Shown here: positions 15,178 through 23,126 of the stretch, piece after piece
Numbering within the stretch: position 1 is the first letter of the stretch
How the letters are laid out: each line of letters opens with the position of its first letter
Origin: an uncultured Eubacteriales bacterium
Lineage (GTDB): Bacteria > Bacillota > Clostridia > Oscillospirales > Acutalibacteraceae
Length of the DNA: 37,530 nt
Reading direction: 5' to 3'
Assembly: GCA_934489895.1 (NCBI GenBank)
Contig: CAKSST010000018.1
Coordinates: 1-37,530, forward strand
Notes under the pieces: model-generated
Seen by the model: the letters and a program-made list of their open reading frames with translations, nothing else
Database searches by the model: none
Told to the model about the DNA's origin: nothing
Program-made: the position numbers and the translations under genes

Positions 15178-16359
15178 ATGTCTTTTAGAGGAATCATTGC
15201 CATTTTATTAGAAGCAGGGCTGATTATAATGGTAATGGGAACTGAAATCAAAGAATTTTTAATTTCGGCCGTTTGTTTAGGCGGCCTGTTAGTGTTATCG
15301 TTTTTTTCTGTATTATGGGCAATGTTATTTTTACGGTTTTCCACTTTTTTCAAACACTCTTCTTGCGAAAGGGAGCAAAGCATAAAATTCACCCTTAAAA
15401 TCAGAGGAATTTTGCTTTTGCCGGTTGTTTTGCAAACAGCTCTTCGCACCCCGTTTAAAGAACGCCGAAAGGCTACGGTTCCGATTTACAGTAACATAGT
15501 CTTAGATATTTTAAAATTAAACCGATGCTTTGATTTTATGATAAACTGTCCTCATTCCGGAAATTGGAGTGTAGGTATAAAAAGGATTAAAGTGTGCGAT
15601 ATATTCGGTTTTTTCAAGACTCCGCTCTTATTTACCGCCGTCCAAAACTGTACGGATAGAGTTACTGTAACGCCAAAATTTTATTGGCAGGAAAACTCAA
15701 AGGAAACTGCGGGCGCAGTTGATAATTACAGCGGTCTTGCATTCGGCAATTCCGAATTGGGAGAGGTCTTTGAGGATAACCGCACTTATCGTCAGGGTGA
15801 CCCGCTTAGACGCATTAATTGGAAGCAGAGTGCAAAGATTGGCAAACCTATTACCCGTCTTTACGAAAAGCCTAAAAAATCAAGGGTTGTTATTGCACTT
15901 GATTACTACACGCTGGAAGACCGCGGAAGATGTGATGACATTTACCGCGAAACCGCACTGTTTATTGCTGAATATTTTGCGGGTCAAAAGAATGATGTAA
16001 CGGTTTGCCTTTTAAGACCTGAAAATTTAGGGGTAGAATTTACCTGCAGCGACATAACTGATTTGTCAAATTTGGCATTAGATTTAGCAGACATATGCTT
16101 TAAAAGGGATGTATCAGGACTGACTGATATTCCTTTAAATGACTTTGATTTTTACGATAGAGACCGTATTTTTATTATAACTTCAAATCCTCATAATTCA
16201 GTTATAACTGCAAGTGAAATTATGAACAGTCAAGACTTGTATGTGGCAGTTATAACACCGAAAACAGCAGCATTAACCGAGCTTGCAGAAAGTCCTTACA
16301 TTACAGTATTAAACAGTAGTGATGAAATTTCACAAAAGGTAGGTGCTGTTTTATGCTGA
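15178..16359 (+). CDS. DUF58 domain membrane protein
   Basis: A 393-residue protein with two hydrophobic helices at the N-terminus (about 5-22 and 28-58). The conserved DUF58 core follows at about 200-240: SELGEVFEDNRTYRQGDPLR, then RINWKQSAKIGKPITRLYE, then a vWA-like segment starting RVVIALDYYT. The family is the standard partner of MoxR ATPases. The start has GGAGA upstream, and the 3' end overlaps the next gene by 7 nt, implying coupled translation. Confidence 0.92.
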   Translation: MSFRGIIAILLEAGLIIMVMGTEIKEFLISAVCLGGLLVLSFFSVLWAMLFLRFSTFFKHSSCEREQSIKFTLKIRGILLLPVVLQTALRTPFKERRKATVPIYSNIVLDILKLNRCFDFMINCPHSGNWSVGIKRIKVCDIFGFFKTPLLFTAVQNCTDRVTVTPKFYWQENSKETAGAVDNYSGLAFGNSELGEVFEDNRTYRQGDPLRRINWKQSAKIGKPITRLYEKPKKSRVVIALDYYTLEDRGRCDDIYRETALFIAEYFAGQKNDVTVCLLRPENLGVEFTCSDITDLSNLALDLADICFKRDVSGLTDIPLNDFDFYDRDRIFIITSNPHNSVITASEIMNSQDLYVAVITPKTAALTELAESPYITVLNSSDEISQKVGAVLC

Positions 16360-18620
16360 AAAAACACAACCGCCTTTATGTATATTTCAGTACATGTATT
16401 AGCTGTTTTCTTAATGCTACCGGGCTTGCAATTTTAATGGGTACCGGTTTTAAAAGTCAATTAAATATTAAAGAAATTATTGTTCAGGTTTTTATTATCT
16501 GCATAGCAATGACAATAATGCTTTTTACCCGTTGGACCGCTATTGCAGGAACAGTTGTGGGTCTGTCGGTTATTATGTATTGCGTTTCTCAGCTTAAAAT
16601 CGGTGAAGCAGGTGATGTGGCTTCATTCTTTAATTGGTTAATCACTCAAATGCCTCAAGACTCGCCTTGGTATTCACCCAAAGCGGTCGATATAGTTCAT
16701 ACATTGATTAATATAGGTATTTGCAGTTTGCTGTTTTTTGTAGGACGCACCCCCTACAGAAGCAGACTGACAGTTTTGATATCTATAGCCCTGATTTTTT
16801 TGGTTTATATCACCGGAACTACTCAGTACAACAGAATTATAATACTTCTTATATTTTCGGGTGTTTTTTCACTTTGTGCAGTCGATAAGTTTGAGCATCG
16901 CAAACATTTGGGCAGTAATAAAAACTTTACTGTTTTAGGTAAGCGTTGGATAGTACCTGCGGCGTCGATTATTCTTTGCTTACTTATATCGGGAAGCACA
17001 TTAATAGCTCTTGATAATAATAAAAAGTATGATTTCAGAAATCGGACTTGCTCGGAAATTGCGGCAGATGTTCAAAGTCTCACAGGTATTTACACTAAGG
17101 AACAACGGGATTTAAATATATCCCTTTATGATTTGGGATTACAGGGGAATGAAAAATGCATAGGAGGCGATTTGCCCCAAAGGGATCACTTGCTATTGGC
17201 AACGACCGATTTAAACCAATCGTACAATGTTAAGGTTACAGCATTTGATAAGTTTACAGGAAAGAATTGGGAAACAAGCTTTCAGGACAATTACCGAATT
17301 AATGGGCATTTTGAGGAAAAACAAAATCAGTATTTAGCAAACAACTCTTTTAATAGGTCTAAGTCTCTTCTTGGTTTGAAAAGCTTCGTATCGCGTAAAA
17401 AGGTTAAAGTTGTTCTTAATGTTGATACTGTTTTTTTGTTTACAATAGGTCAAACCTACAGATTCACAGAAAAATCTCAAAGTATAAATCCTAATTTTTT
17501 TAATAGTACGGGTCAGTTGTTTTCCTATTATGGTCAAGAAAATGGCTACAGCTATAGCCTGGATACTCTGAATTTTAATATTAACTCTGCGTTATCAAAA
17601 AAATATGTATCGTTAGTTAATGAATTGATTGTAAAGAAGGATCCCATTTATACTAAAAGCTTTGTCGCTCACTATACTAAATGTCCGATTAAGTTTGACG
17701 GTGATATGGAAGCTTTAATTAAAAAAATCGGAATTAAATCTAAAAATAATTATGATATTGCACGAAAAATCACGGGATTTTTCAGTAAGGAAAACGGATT
17801 TACCTATGCAACTGATGGATTGGTGTTTGATGAAAGCAGCAATGTTGTTAGTGAAATTTTTAAAACAAAAAAGGGACACTGTGTCTACTATTCGTCCACG
17901 GCTATTGCGATTTTAAGGCATTTAAAGGTTCCTTGCAGACTGGCGGCAGGCTATAGAACGATTAAGCTTGCTGATAATGTTCAAATTGTGGACAGTTATT
18001 ATCCGTATTGTTGGGTAGAGTGCTATTTTCCCAATTTAGGTTGGATTGGCTTTGATCCTTCGCCTGAAAACGAAATTAGATTTGATGTAGAGTTGTCATC
18101 TTTTTTAAATGAGACCTCTAAGACAAAAGAAGAGTTTAAAGCTTTAGAAGGTGATGAGCGCACCGCTAATCGTCCAAAGTCAGGAAAAATTAACTTTGGT
18201 ATTGTGCTGATTCTCTTGGTGTTGGCTTTGTTGTACTTAATTGCACGCGGAATTTGGGCAAATAGGCTATATGCTTATAAATTTGTTTCAAGGCGCTTTG
18301 ATACAACCCAAAAACAGTGCGAATACTATCTAAAGGATATTGAAAGACAGCTTTCTGCTTTAGGCTTTGGCGGTCATATAGAAAAAACACTTAGAGAGCA
18401 AAGCGCTGAGATTTATGACATTTTAAAAGAGAAAGACCGCATACTGCTGGATATGGCAGTTGAAATATGCGAAGCTCTTTGCTATGGAGGCGTCATACCA
18501 AATGAGGAAGAAATGATTCAGGTTTCTAAAGCGCATGTAATGCTGGAGAATACCCTTAAAAGCCAAATTAATCCGATTATTTATATTCTCAAACGCCGAA
18601 TATTCCTTCCTGTGCTTTAA
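16353..18620 (+). CDS. transglutaminase-like membrane protein (TgpA type), catalytic His replaced
   Basis: A 755-residue protein with about six N-terminal transmembrane helices (to about residue 225), an extracytoplasmic transglutaminase-like core (about 450-580), one further helix (IVLILLVLALLYLIARGIW, about 617-635) and a cytoplasmic tail. This is the TgpA/DUF4129-like plan. The papain-like triad would be Cys-His-Asp. C510 (KKGHCVYYS) and D568 (GWIGFDPSP) are present. The position normally occupied by His in HAWvE is Y552, in YCWVE, so enzyme activity is doubtful. It is the last gene of the MoxR-DUF58 trio. Confidence 0.9.
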   Translation: MLKKHNRLYVYFSTCISCFLNATGLAILMGTGFKSQLNIKEIIVQVFIICIAMTIMLFTRWTAIAGTVVGLSVIMYCVSQLKIGEAGDVASFFNWLITQMPQDSPWYSPKAVDIVHTLINIGICSLLFFVGRTPYRSRLTVLISIALIFLVYITGTTQYNRIIILLIFSGVFSLCAVDKFEHRKHLGSNKNFTVLGKRWIVPAASIILCLLISGSTLIALDNNKKYDFRNRTCSEIAADVQSLTGIYTKEQRDLNISLYDLGLQGNEKCIGGDLPQRDHLLLATTDLNQSYNVKVTAFDKFTGKNWETSFQDNYRINGHFEEKQNQYLANNSFNRSKSLLGLKSFVSRKKVKVVLNVDTVFLFTIGQTYRFTEKSQSINPNFFNSTGQLFSYYGQENGYSYSLDTLNFNINSALSKKYVSLVNELIVKKDPIYTKSFVAHYTKCPIKFDGDMEALIKKIGIKSKNNYDIARKITGFFSKENGFTYATDGLVFDESSNVVSEIFKTKKGHCVYYSSTAIAILRHLKVPCRLAAGYRTIKLADNVQIVDSYYPYCWVECYFPNLGWIGFDPSPENEIRFDVELSSFLNETSKTKEEFKALEGDERTANRPKSGKINFGIVLILLVLALLYLIARGIWANRLYAYKFVSRRFDTTQKQCEYYLKDIERQLSALGFGGHIEKTLREQSAEIYDILKEKDRILLDMAVEICEALCYGGVIPNEEEMIQVSKAHVMLENTLKSQINPIIYILKRRIFLPVL

Positions 18621-18666
18621 TTGGGTAACAATAGTAATTCAAACCTGTTATGTCTTTCAGATAAAA

Positions 18667-18698
18667 TATAAAAGCGGCTGCCAAAAGCCGCTTTTATA
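18667..18698. terminator. terminator after the transglutaminase-like gene
   Basis: A perfect 13-bp stem (18667-18679 with 18686-18698), core AAAAGCGGCT/AGCCGCTTTT, with T-richness after it. It lies 47 nt past the stop codon. Confidence 0.85.
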
Positions 18699-18712
18699 TT
18701 TATGTTAAAAAA

Positions 18713-18756
18713 GAGAACACCATTGATGTCCAACCCCAAGGGGTTATGGTGTTCTC
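18713..18756. repeat. nested hairpin (stem within stem)
   Basis: GAGAACACCAT (18713-18723) pairs with ATGGTGTTCTC (18746-18756). Inside, AACCCC (18732-18737) pairs with GGGGTT (18740-18745), with an 8-nt one-sided bulge. The structure is perfect in both helices and not followed by a T-tract, so it is not a normal terminator. It could be a structured RNA or a mobile-element end. The following 18757-18864 shows no gene. Confidence 0.6.
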
Positions 18757-18864
18757 AGATGCCAAAGAGCGCGTAAACGGTGCGTAAAGGGGCAAAGAAA
18801 CGCGAAAAGGTGCAGGGTGGTTGTCTTCATTGAGAAAAAATGCACTTTATACCCCAAAATAGCG

Positions 18865-18884
18865 GCCAGGTCTATTGACCTGGC
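18865..18884 (-). terminator. hairpin at the 3' end of the GyrI-like remnant
   Basis: GCCAGGTC (18865-18872) pairs with GACCTGGC (18877-18884) around TATT, just past the stop of the minus-strand remnant. The downstream minus-strand T content is weak. Confidence 0.5.
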
Positions 18885-18897
18885 TGCACTTCAGCAA

Positions 18898-19237
18898 TTA
18901 TTCAGGTTTTTTCCTTATAGGTATCTGTATCTCCGACAGCCATTGGCTTTCGTCCTCTTTATTCCAGACCCCATCAATATAACTTTCCCGGATCTCACCG
19001 GCAATTTCATACCCATTTTCTTCGATATACTTCAGAACCCTTTCATAGGATTCCGAAAATGTCTGATAGGATCCTTTGTGAAAAATACAGGCTGCCTGCA
19101 TTTCGGGAAGTGTATTGACCGTTGTATTTTATCCGGCAGAGGGGGATGCCGTCCGAGGATACTTCTAACCATCCGCTTCCGTCCGTCTTGGTGTCGTACC
19201 AAACTTTGAGGCGTTTGGCTAATTCTTTCTGCAGCAT
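18898..19237 (-). pseudogene. GyrI-like small-molecule-binding protein, frameshifted remnant
   Basis: Two minus-strand frames meet here. The downstream one (18898 to about 19120) encodes NTLPEMQAACIFHKGSYQTF and then YIEENGYEIAGEIRESYIDG, a clear C-terminal half of a GyrI-like (AraC effector-binding) domain. In that frame a TAA occurs just upstream and no start with a ribosome site is seen. The upstream frame starts at ATG 19235-19237 with a good GGAGAAAT site and runs about 40 residues of plausible protein before the frames cross near 19110-19130. A one-base indel in a once intact gene explains this best. Such domains usually act as ligand sensors for multidrug or stress responses. Confidence 0.6.
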
Positions 19238-19269
19238 ATTTGATTTCTCCTTTTTTGAGGGTAATAAAA

Positions 19270-19302
19270 AAGGCAGATAGATTTTTGATTTCTATCTGCC
19301 TT
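19270..19302 (-). terminator. hairpin with T-tract on the minus strand
   Basis: AAGGCAGATAGA (19270-19281) pairs with TCTATCTGCCTT (19291-19302). On the minus strand the stem is followed by TTTTTTATT, so it would stop transcripts coming from the tRNA-Ser genes or act as a leader terminator before the GyrI-like remnant (start 19237). Confidence 0.65.
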
Positions 19303-19354
19303 GCGTATCATTATTCGGTTGTGTGAGAGTTCAAAACCTTACATAAAGGGAAAA

Positions 19355-19383
19355 CGACCGATTTACATCTACAAAATCGGTCG
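19355..19383. repeat. inverted repeat downstream of the tRNA-Ser pair
   Basis: CGACCGATTT (19355-19364) pairs with AAATCGGTCG (19374-19383). It is one of three consecutive hairpins in 19270-19437, in a stretch with no gene. Confidence 0.6.
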
Positions 19384-19406
19384 CTGAAATTTTGCCGTAT
19401 AAAACG

Positions 19407-19437
19407 GTGAAAACCCCGATAAAATCGGGGTTTTCAC
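19407..19437 (-). terminator. hairpin terminator of the tRNA-Ser transcript
   Basis: A perfect 14-bp stem (19407-19420 with 19424-19437), core AACCCCGAT/ATCGGGGTT, with an AAA loop, 28 nt past the 3' end of tRNA-Ser(GCT). The T residues are inside the stem. Confidence 0.7.
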
Positions 19438-19465
19438 GGGCTGCATCTATTTTGTAGCCCTTTTA

Positions 19466-19555
19466 TGGCGGAGAAGGAGGGACTTGAACCCTCGCGCCGG
19501 TTACCCGACCTACGCCCTTAGCAGGGGCGCCTCGTCACCACTTGAGTACTTCTCC
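19466..19555 (-). tRNA. tRNA-Ser (anticodon GCT)
   Basis: 90 nt including encoded CCA. The acceptor stem is GGAGAAG/CTTCTCC. The anticodon stem-loop contains CTGCTAA (anticodon GCT), and a long variable arm typical of class II serine tRNAs precedes the GGTTCAAGTCC T-arm. It reads AGC/AGU. Confidence 0.96.
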
Positions 19556-19585
19556 ATATGGTAACAAACTGTCTATATAAAAATG

Positions 19586-19672
19586 TGGCGGAGAGGGTGG
19601 GATTCGAACCCACGTGGCTTGCGCCAAACGGTTTTCAAGACCGCCTCGTTATGACCGCTTCGATACCTCTCC
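19586..19672 (-). tRNA. tRNA-Ser (anticodon TGA)
   Basis: 87 nt including encoded CCA. The acceptor is GGAGAGG/CCTCTCC, the anticodon loop CTTGAAA (anticodon TGA), with a long variable arm and GGTTCGAATCC T-arm. It is co-transcribed with the downstream tRNA-Ser(GCT) from the promoter at 19686-19714. Confidence 0.96.
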
Positions 19673-19685
19673 GTACAGCTTTGTT

Positions 19686-19714
19686 ATTTTATCACACAAA
19701 TAATCACTTGTCAA
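19686..19714 (-). promoter_or_regulatory. promoter of the tRNA-Ser pair
   Basis: On the minus strand TTGACA (complement of 19709-19714) and TAAAAT (complement of 19686-19691) have 17-nt spacing, ending 14 nt before the mature tRNA-Ser(TGA). It is divergent from the tRNA-Lys promoter. Confidence 0.85.
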
Positions 19715-19746
19715 TAATAATATTTTAATCTTTATAAATATTTTGC

Positions 19747-19775
19747 TTGACAAGTTGTGATACTATTGATATAAT
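19747..19775 (+). promoter_or_regulatory. promoter of tRNA-Lys
   Basis: Perfect TTGACA (19747-19752) and TATAAT (19770-19775) with 17-nt spacing, 14 nt before the mature 5' end. Confidence 0.9.
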
Positions 19776-19789
19776 AGTGTTCGGCTCGT

Positions 19790-19865
19790 GATCCATTAGC
19801 TCAGTCGGTAGAGCACTTGACTTTTAATCAAGGTGTCCGGAGTTCGAATCTCCGATGGATCACCA
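19790..19865 (+). tRNA. tRNA-Lys (anticodon TTT)
   Basis: 76 nt with encoded CCA. The acceptor is GATCCAT/ATGGATC, D arm GCTC/GAGC, anticodon loop CTTTTAA (anticodon TTT), and T-arm GAGTTCGAATCTC. Confidence 0.97.
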
Positions 19866-19904
19866 AAAATAAGGAACACAAAAATGTGTTCCTTATTTTT
19901 TATT
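19866..19904 (+). terminator. intrinsic terminator of tRNA-Lys
   Basis: AAAATAAGGAACACA pairs with TGTGTTCCTTATTTT (19866-19880 with 19885-19899) around AAAA and continues into T-rich sequence. The remaining 19905-20100 shows no gene or recognised RNA. Confidence 0.92.
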
Positions 19905-20100
19905 TAATACCCAGATTTGTACCATGGGGAGAGATTGTCTAAACAGCTCGGCGCAACATAAAGTAAAATTATTGTGTTACGCATTTGCAAAACGTATTAT
20001 AAAAACCCTCGGTATTTTGCTGTGCAGAATTCTGATACGGCTACACGTTGGAACTTTATATACAGTATGCGTATTTGAGGGAAATATGTAATTTATCGGC

Positions 20101-20129
20101 TTGACGCTTCAATTGTTGTGTAGTATAAT
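20101..20129 (+). promoter_or_regulatory. promoter of the histidine phosphatase / YczE-like pair
   Basis: TTGACG (20101-20106) and TATAAT (20124-20129) are 17 nt apart. Transcription would start near 20136, which rules out the most upstream in-frame TTG (20132) and favours the start at 20165. Confidence 0.8.
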
Positions 20130-20164
20130 TTTTGTCTAGAATGTATTGCAGAGGATGTGTAGGG

Positions 20165-20923
20165 TTGAGGGTTTTAATTATCAGACACGGTGACCCCGAT
20201 TATGTTAATGATACGGTTACCGCAAGAGGCAAAACAGAAGCGGAATTATTGGCTGAACGCTTGTGTAAAGAGAATATTATGAATGTTTATATTTCTCCGT
20301 TAGGCCGAGCTCTGGCAACCGCCGCACCGTATCTTGCAAAAGCAGACACGCCTGCGCAGACTGTTGAGTTTTTAAGAGAATTTGCACACACGATTGAGCT
20401 GCCTTATAAAAGCTCTCAGAGTGTTCCGTGGGATTTACTGCCCTCATACTATGCCCAACAGGAAATGCTTTTAGACCGCAAGTTATGGTTTGAAAATGAG
20501 GCAATGGCAAAAAGCGGTGTATACGAAAAGTATAGAAAGGTTTGCAAAGATTTTGATGAGCTTTTAGCGCAGCACGGATATGAACGTGACGGTCTGATAT
20601 ATAAGGCTGTAAGACCTAACAAGGACACGATTGCGTTTATTTGCCATTTTGGAATTGAAGCGGTTTTGCTTTCACATTTATTTAACTGCGCGCCGCACGT
20701 TTTATGGCAAAATATGATTGCGCTGCCTACTTCTGTTACTACCTTATATACTGAGGAAAGGCGAGAGGGGACGGTAAGTTTTCGCTGCTGTGGATTCAGC
20801 GATTGTTCACACCTTTATGCAAACGGTGTTAAGCCGTCACCTGCAGGCAGATTTTGTGAAACTTTTGATGCTGATGACAGAAATGTTGATCCTGATTATC
20901 AAGTGAGCGTTGAAGAACGATGA
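20165..20923 (+). CDS. histidine phosphatase (phosphoglycerate mutase-like) family protein
   Basis: About 252 residues. The phosphohistidine motif RHG lies at residues 7-9 (MRVLIIRHGDPDY), with SPLGRALATA following in the usual place and the second catalytic His in ICHFGIE (H161). Members are cofactor-dependent mutases or broad phosphatases, and substrate is not readable here. The start is TTG 20165, with GAGGA at 20151-20155 and a promoter just upstream. An ATG at 20141 would lie very close to the transcription start. It overlaps the next gene by 4 nt (ATGA), so the two are coupled. Confidence 0.87.
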   Translation: MRVLIIRHGDPDYVNDTVTARGKTEAELLAERLCKENIMNVYISPLGRALATAAPYLAKADTPAQTVEFLREFAHTIELPYKSSQSVPWDLLPSYYAQQEMLLDRKLWFENEAMAKSGVYEKYRKVCKDFDELLAQHGYERDGLIYKAVRPNKDTIAFICHFGIEAVLLSHLFNCAPHVLWQNMIALPTSVTTLYTEERREGTVSFRCCGFSDCSHLYANGVKPSPAGRFCETFDADDRNVDPDYQVSVEER

Positions 20924-21627
20924 GAAATAGTATAAAAATAGGCGGGTTTGGCGAAATATCTTTTTTTATTGCTACAGTAACCTGTGCGTTAGGTGTTTGT
21001 TTTGCTACCAAAAGCGGATTTGGCGTATCAATGATTGTTGCACCGTCTTTTGTATTATATAATAAGCTTTCAGAGTTTTTGCCTTGGATTACATTTGGTA
21101 TGGTTGAATATGTATTTCAGGTATTTATTATAACTTTAACGGCAATTATTGTGGGACGTTTCAAATGGAAATATCTGCTTTCATTTGTTACGTTAGTATT
21201 ATATTCTGCAGTACTTGACTTTTGGAGAACGATTTTTGGTGCAGAGGTTTATACACAATTATCTCACCGTATTATTTCTTGCGTTGCAGGAATAATAATT
21301 GTAGCATTTGCTGTTGCGTTATATCTTCGAACATATTTGCCGCAAGAGGGATATGAGCTTGTTGTAAGCGAAATTTCCAACAAGTTCAATTTGAAATTGA
21401 ACAAGGTTAAGTGGATTTATGATTTTATTTCACTCAGCTTAGCAATTATTCTTATGTTCTGCCTGTTTGGCAAATTTGCTACCAATATGATCGGTGCTGG
21501 TACTATTATAACGACAATTGTAAATGCTCCGCTGATAGCGTTTTTTGGTTGGCTATTTGAAAGAAAAATCGAATTTACACCTTACTTTAAGCACTTTAAA
21601 GCGGGCTACGATAAAATAATGGATTAA
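20920..21627 (+). CDS. YczE/YitT-like integral membrane protein
   Basis: A 235-residue polytopic membrane protein with about five or six helices: ISFFIATVTCALGVCFATK, EYVFQVFIITLTAIIVGRF, YLLSFVTLVLYSAVLDFW, IISCVAGIIIVAFAVALYL, FISLSLAIILMFCLFGKFA and a C-terminal one. The GVCFATKSGFGVSMIVAPSF stretch is typical of the YczE/YyaS/YitT group. Function is unknown. Its start overlaps the phosphatase stop, so the two proteins are probably made together. Confidence 0.8.
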   Translation: MRNSIKIGGFGEISFFIATVTCALGVCFATKSGFGVSMIVAPSFVLYNKLSEFLPWITFGMVEYVFQVFIITLTAIIVGRFKWKYLLSFVTLVLYSAVLDFWRTIFGAEVYTQLSHRIISCVAGIIIVAFAVALYLRTYLPQEGYELVVSEISNKFNLKLNKVKWIYDFISLSLAIILMFCLFGKFATNMIGAGTIITTIVNAPLIAFFGWLFERKIEFTPYFKHFKAGYDKIMD

Positions 21628-21680
21628 AATTACATAAAAATAAATACAATTTGCGATTTTTGGAAAGGATATGATTAAAG

Positions 21681-22505
21681 ATGAGCGAAGGTTGCAATCA
21701 TGATTGTTCAAGCTGCGGCCAAAACTGTGCCGACAGAGAGCCTGTTGACATTAAGGAAAAGTTAAACGGCCGTTCAAGCGTTAAGAATGTTATTGCCGTT
21801 GTCAGCGGTAAGGGCGGCGTTGGTAAAAGCCTTGTTACCTCAATGCTTGCTACTGTTATGAACAGACGCGGCCACAAAATTGCTATTCTGGACGCTGACA
21901 TTACAGGGCCATCAATACCCAAAGTTTTTGGCCTAAAAGACCAGGCAACTGTAGACGAAAATGTTATTATACCTGCCAAGACGAAAATGGGCATTGATGT
22001 TATGAGCGTTAATTTGCTTTTGCAAAATGAGACCGATCCTGTTGTATGGCGCGGCCCTGTTATTGCAGGCACGGTTAAGCAATTCTGGTCAGATGTTTTG
22101 TGGGAAGATGTTGACTATATGTTTGTTGATATGCCTCCCGGAACGGGCGATGTACCGTTGACTGTTTTTCAATCACTTCCTGTTAAGGCTATAATTGTAG
22201 TTACATCTCCGCAGGAGTTGGTTTCGATGATTGTTCAAAAAGCAGTTAAAATGGCAAATATGATGGATATTCCCGTATTGGGACTGGTTGAGAACATGTC
22301 TTATTTCCAATGCCCCGATTGCGGTGAGAAGCATAATATTTTCGGTAACGGAAATGTTGATGAGATTGCCGAGTCACAAGGAATACAGTATGTATCAAAG
22401 CTGCCTATTTCTCCTCAGATTGCAAGCCTTTGCGATATGGGTAAATTAGAGGACTTTGAGGGTGATTGGCTTAATAATATGGCCGATGCCATAGAAAAAT
22501 TTTAA
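21681..22505 (+). CDS. Mrp/NBP35-family Fe-S cluster carrier ATPase
   Basis: A 274-residue P-loop ATPase that carries Fe-S clusters to apo-proteins. An N-terminal cysteine cluster (C5, C9, C12, C16 in CNHDCSSCGQNC) is NBP35-like. The deviant Walker A is GKGGVGKS (43-50), followed by LDADITGPSIPK and DMPPGTGD. The C-terminal CPDCG supplies the CXXC that holds a bridging cluster between subunits. GGAAAGGA lies upstream with longer than usual spacing. Rubrerythrin follows 16 nt downstream, a fitting partner because it needs iron centres. Confidence 0.95.
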   Translation: MSEGCNHDCSSCGQNCADREPVDIKEKLNGRSSVKNVIAVVSGKGGVGKSLVTSMLATVMNRRGHKIAILDADITGPSIPKVFGLKDQATVDENVIIPAKTKMGIDVMSVNLLLQNETDPVVWRGPVIAGTVKQFWSDVLWEDVDYMFVDMPPGTGDVPLTVFQSLPVKAIIVVTSPQELVSMIVQKAVKMANMMDIPVLGLVENMSYFQCPDCGEKHNIFGNGNVDEIAESQGIQYVSKLPISPQIASLCDMGKLEDFEGDWLNNMADAIEKF

Positions 22506-22521
22506 AAAGAGGGTTTTAAAA

Positions 22522-23061
22522 ATGGAATTAAAAGGTTCAAGAACAGAAGCTAATTTGATGGCTGCTTTTGCAGGTGAGTCACAGGCAAGAAACAAGTACA
22601 CTTATTATGCTTCAAAAGCAATAAAAGACGGCTATGTACAGATTGCCAACATTTTTGAGGAAACTGCCAATAATGAAAAAGAGCACGCAAAAATGTGGTT
22701 TAAGCTATTACACGGCGGTGAGGTGCCTACCACAAAAGTTAATCTTGAGGATGCTTCTGCCGGCGAGCATTATGAATGGACCGACATGTATCAAGGTTTT
22801 GCTAAGGTTGCAAAGGAAGAGGGCTTTGACCACATTGCTTTCTTGTTTGAGCAGGTGGCAAAGATTGAAAAAGAGCACGAAGAGCGTTATCGCAAGCTTC
22901 TTGCAAACATTAACGATGAGATTGTTTTCTCAAGAGATAATGATGTTATCTGGCAGTGCACGAACTGCGGACACATTAATATCGGCAAAAAGGCTCCCCA
23001 GGTATGTCCTGTTTGCGCACATCCCCAGAGCTATTTCCAAATTAAAGCCGAAAACTATTAA
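22522..23061 (+). CDS. rbr: rubrerythrin
   Basis: A 179-residue non-haem iron peroxidase that reduces hydrogen peroxide in anaerobes. The ferritin-like diiron domain (1-140) shows FAGESQARNKYTYYA, EETANNEKEHAKMW and EQVAKIEKEHEERY with the Glu/His ligands. The C-terminal rubredoxin domain has CTNCG and CPVCA. It is probably co-expressed with the Fe-S carrier just upstream. A hairpin follows the stop. Confidence 0.97.
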   Translation: MELKGSRTEANLMAAFAGESQARNKYTYYASKAIKDGYVQIANIFEETANNEKEHAKMWFKLLHGGEVPTTKVNLEDASAGEHYEWTDMYQGFAKVAKEEGFDHIAFLFEQVAKIEKEHEERYRKLLANINDEIVFSRDNDVIWQCTNCGHINIGKKAPQVCPVCAHPQSYFQIKAENY

Positions 23062-23073
23062 TATTTATAAAAC

Positions 23074-23097
23074 GCGTCGGGCAGTTATGCCCGACGC
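23074..23097 (+). terminator. GC-rich hairpin after rubrerythrin
   Basis: GCGTCGGGCA (23074-23083) pairs with TGCCCGACGC (23088-23097) around GTTA. No T-run follows (ATTAATTG), so it may be a weak terminator or a 3'-end stabiliser before malQ. Confidence 0.6.
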
Positions 23098-23126
23098 ATT
23101 AATTGTAAACGGAGAGTCTTATATTA

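Noticed and set aside
18713..18756. Nested hairpin considered as SRP RNA (scRNA)
   Set aside because: It lacks the conserved SRP Alu/S-domain loop motifs and is too short. Left as an unexplained structure.
18817..19209. 130-codon plus frame in the hairpin-rich region
   Set aside because: Antisense to the GyrI-like remnant, whose minus-strand sequence has recognisable domain motifs.
19905..20100. Possible riboswitch upstream of the histidine phosphatase gene
   Set aside because: The promoter at 20101-20129 lies downstream of this stretch, so it is not part of that leader, and no known aptamer pattern was recognised.
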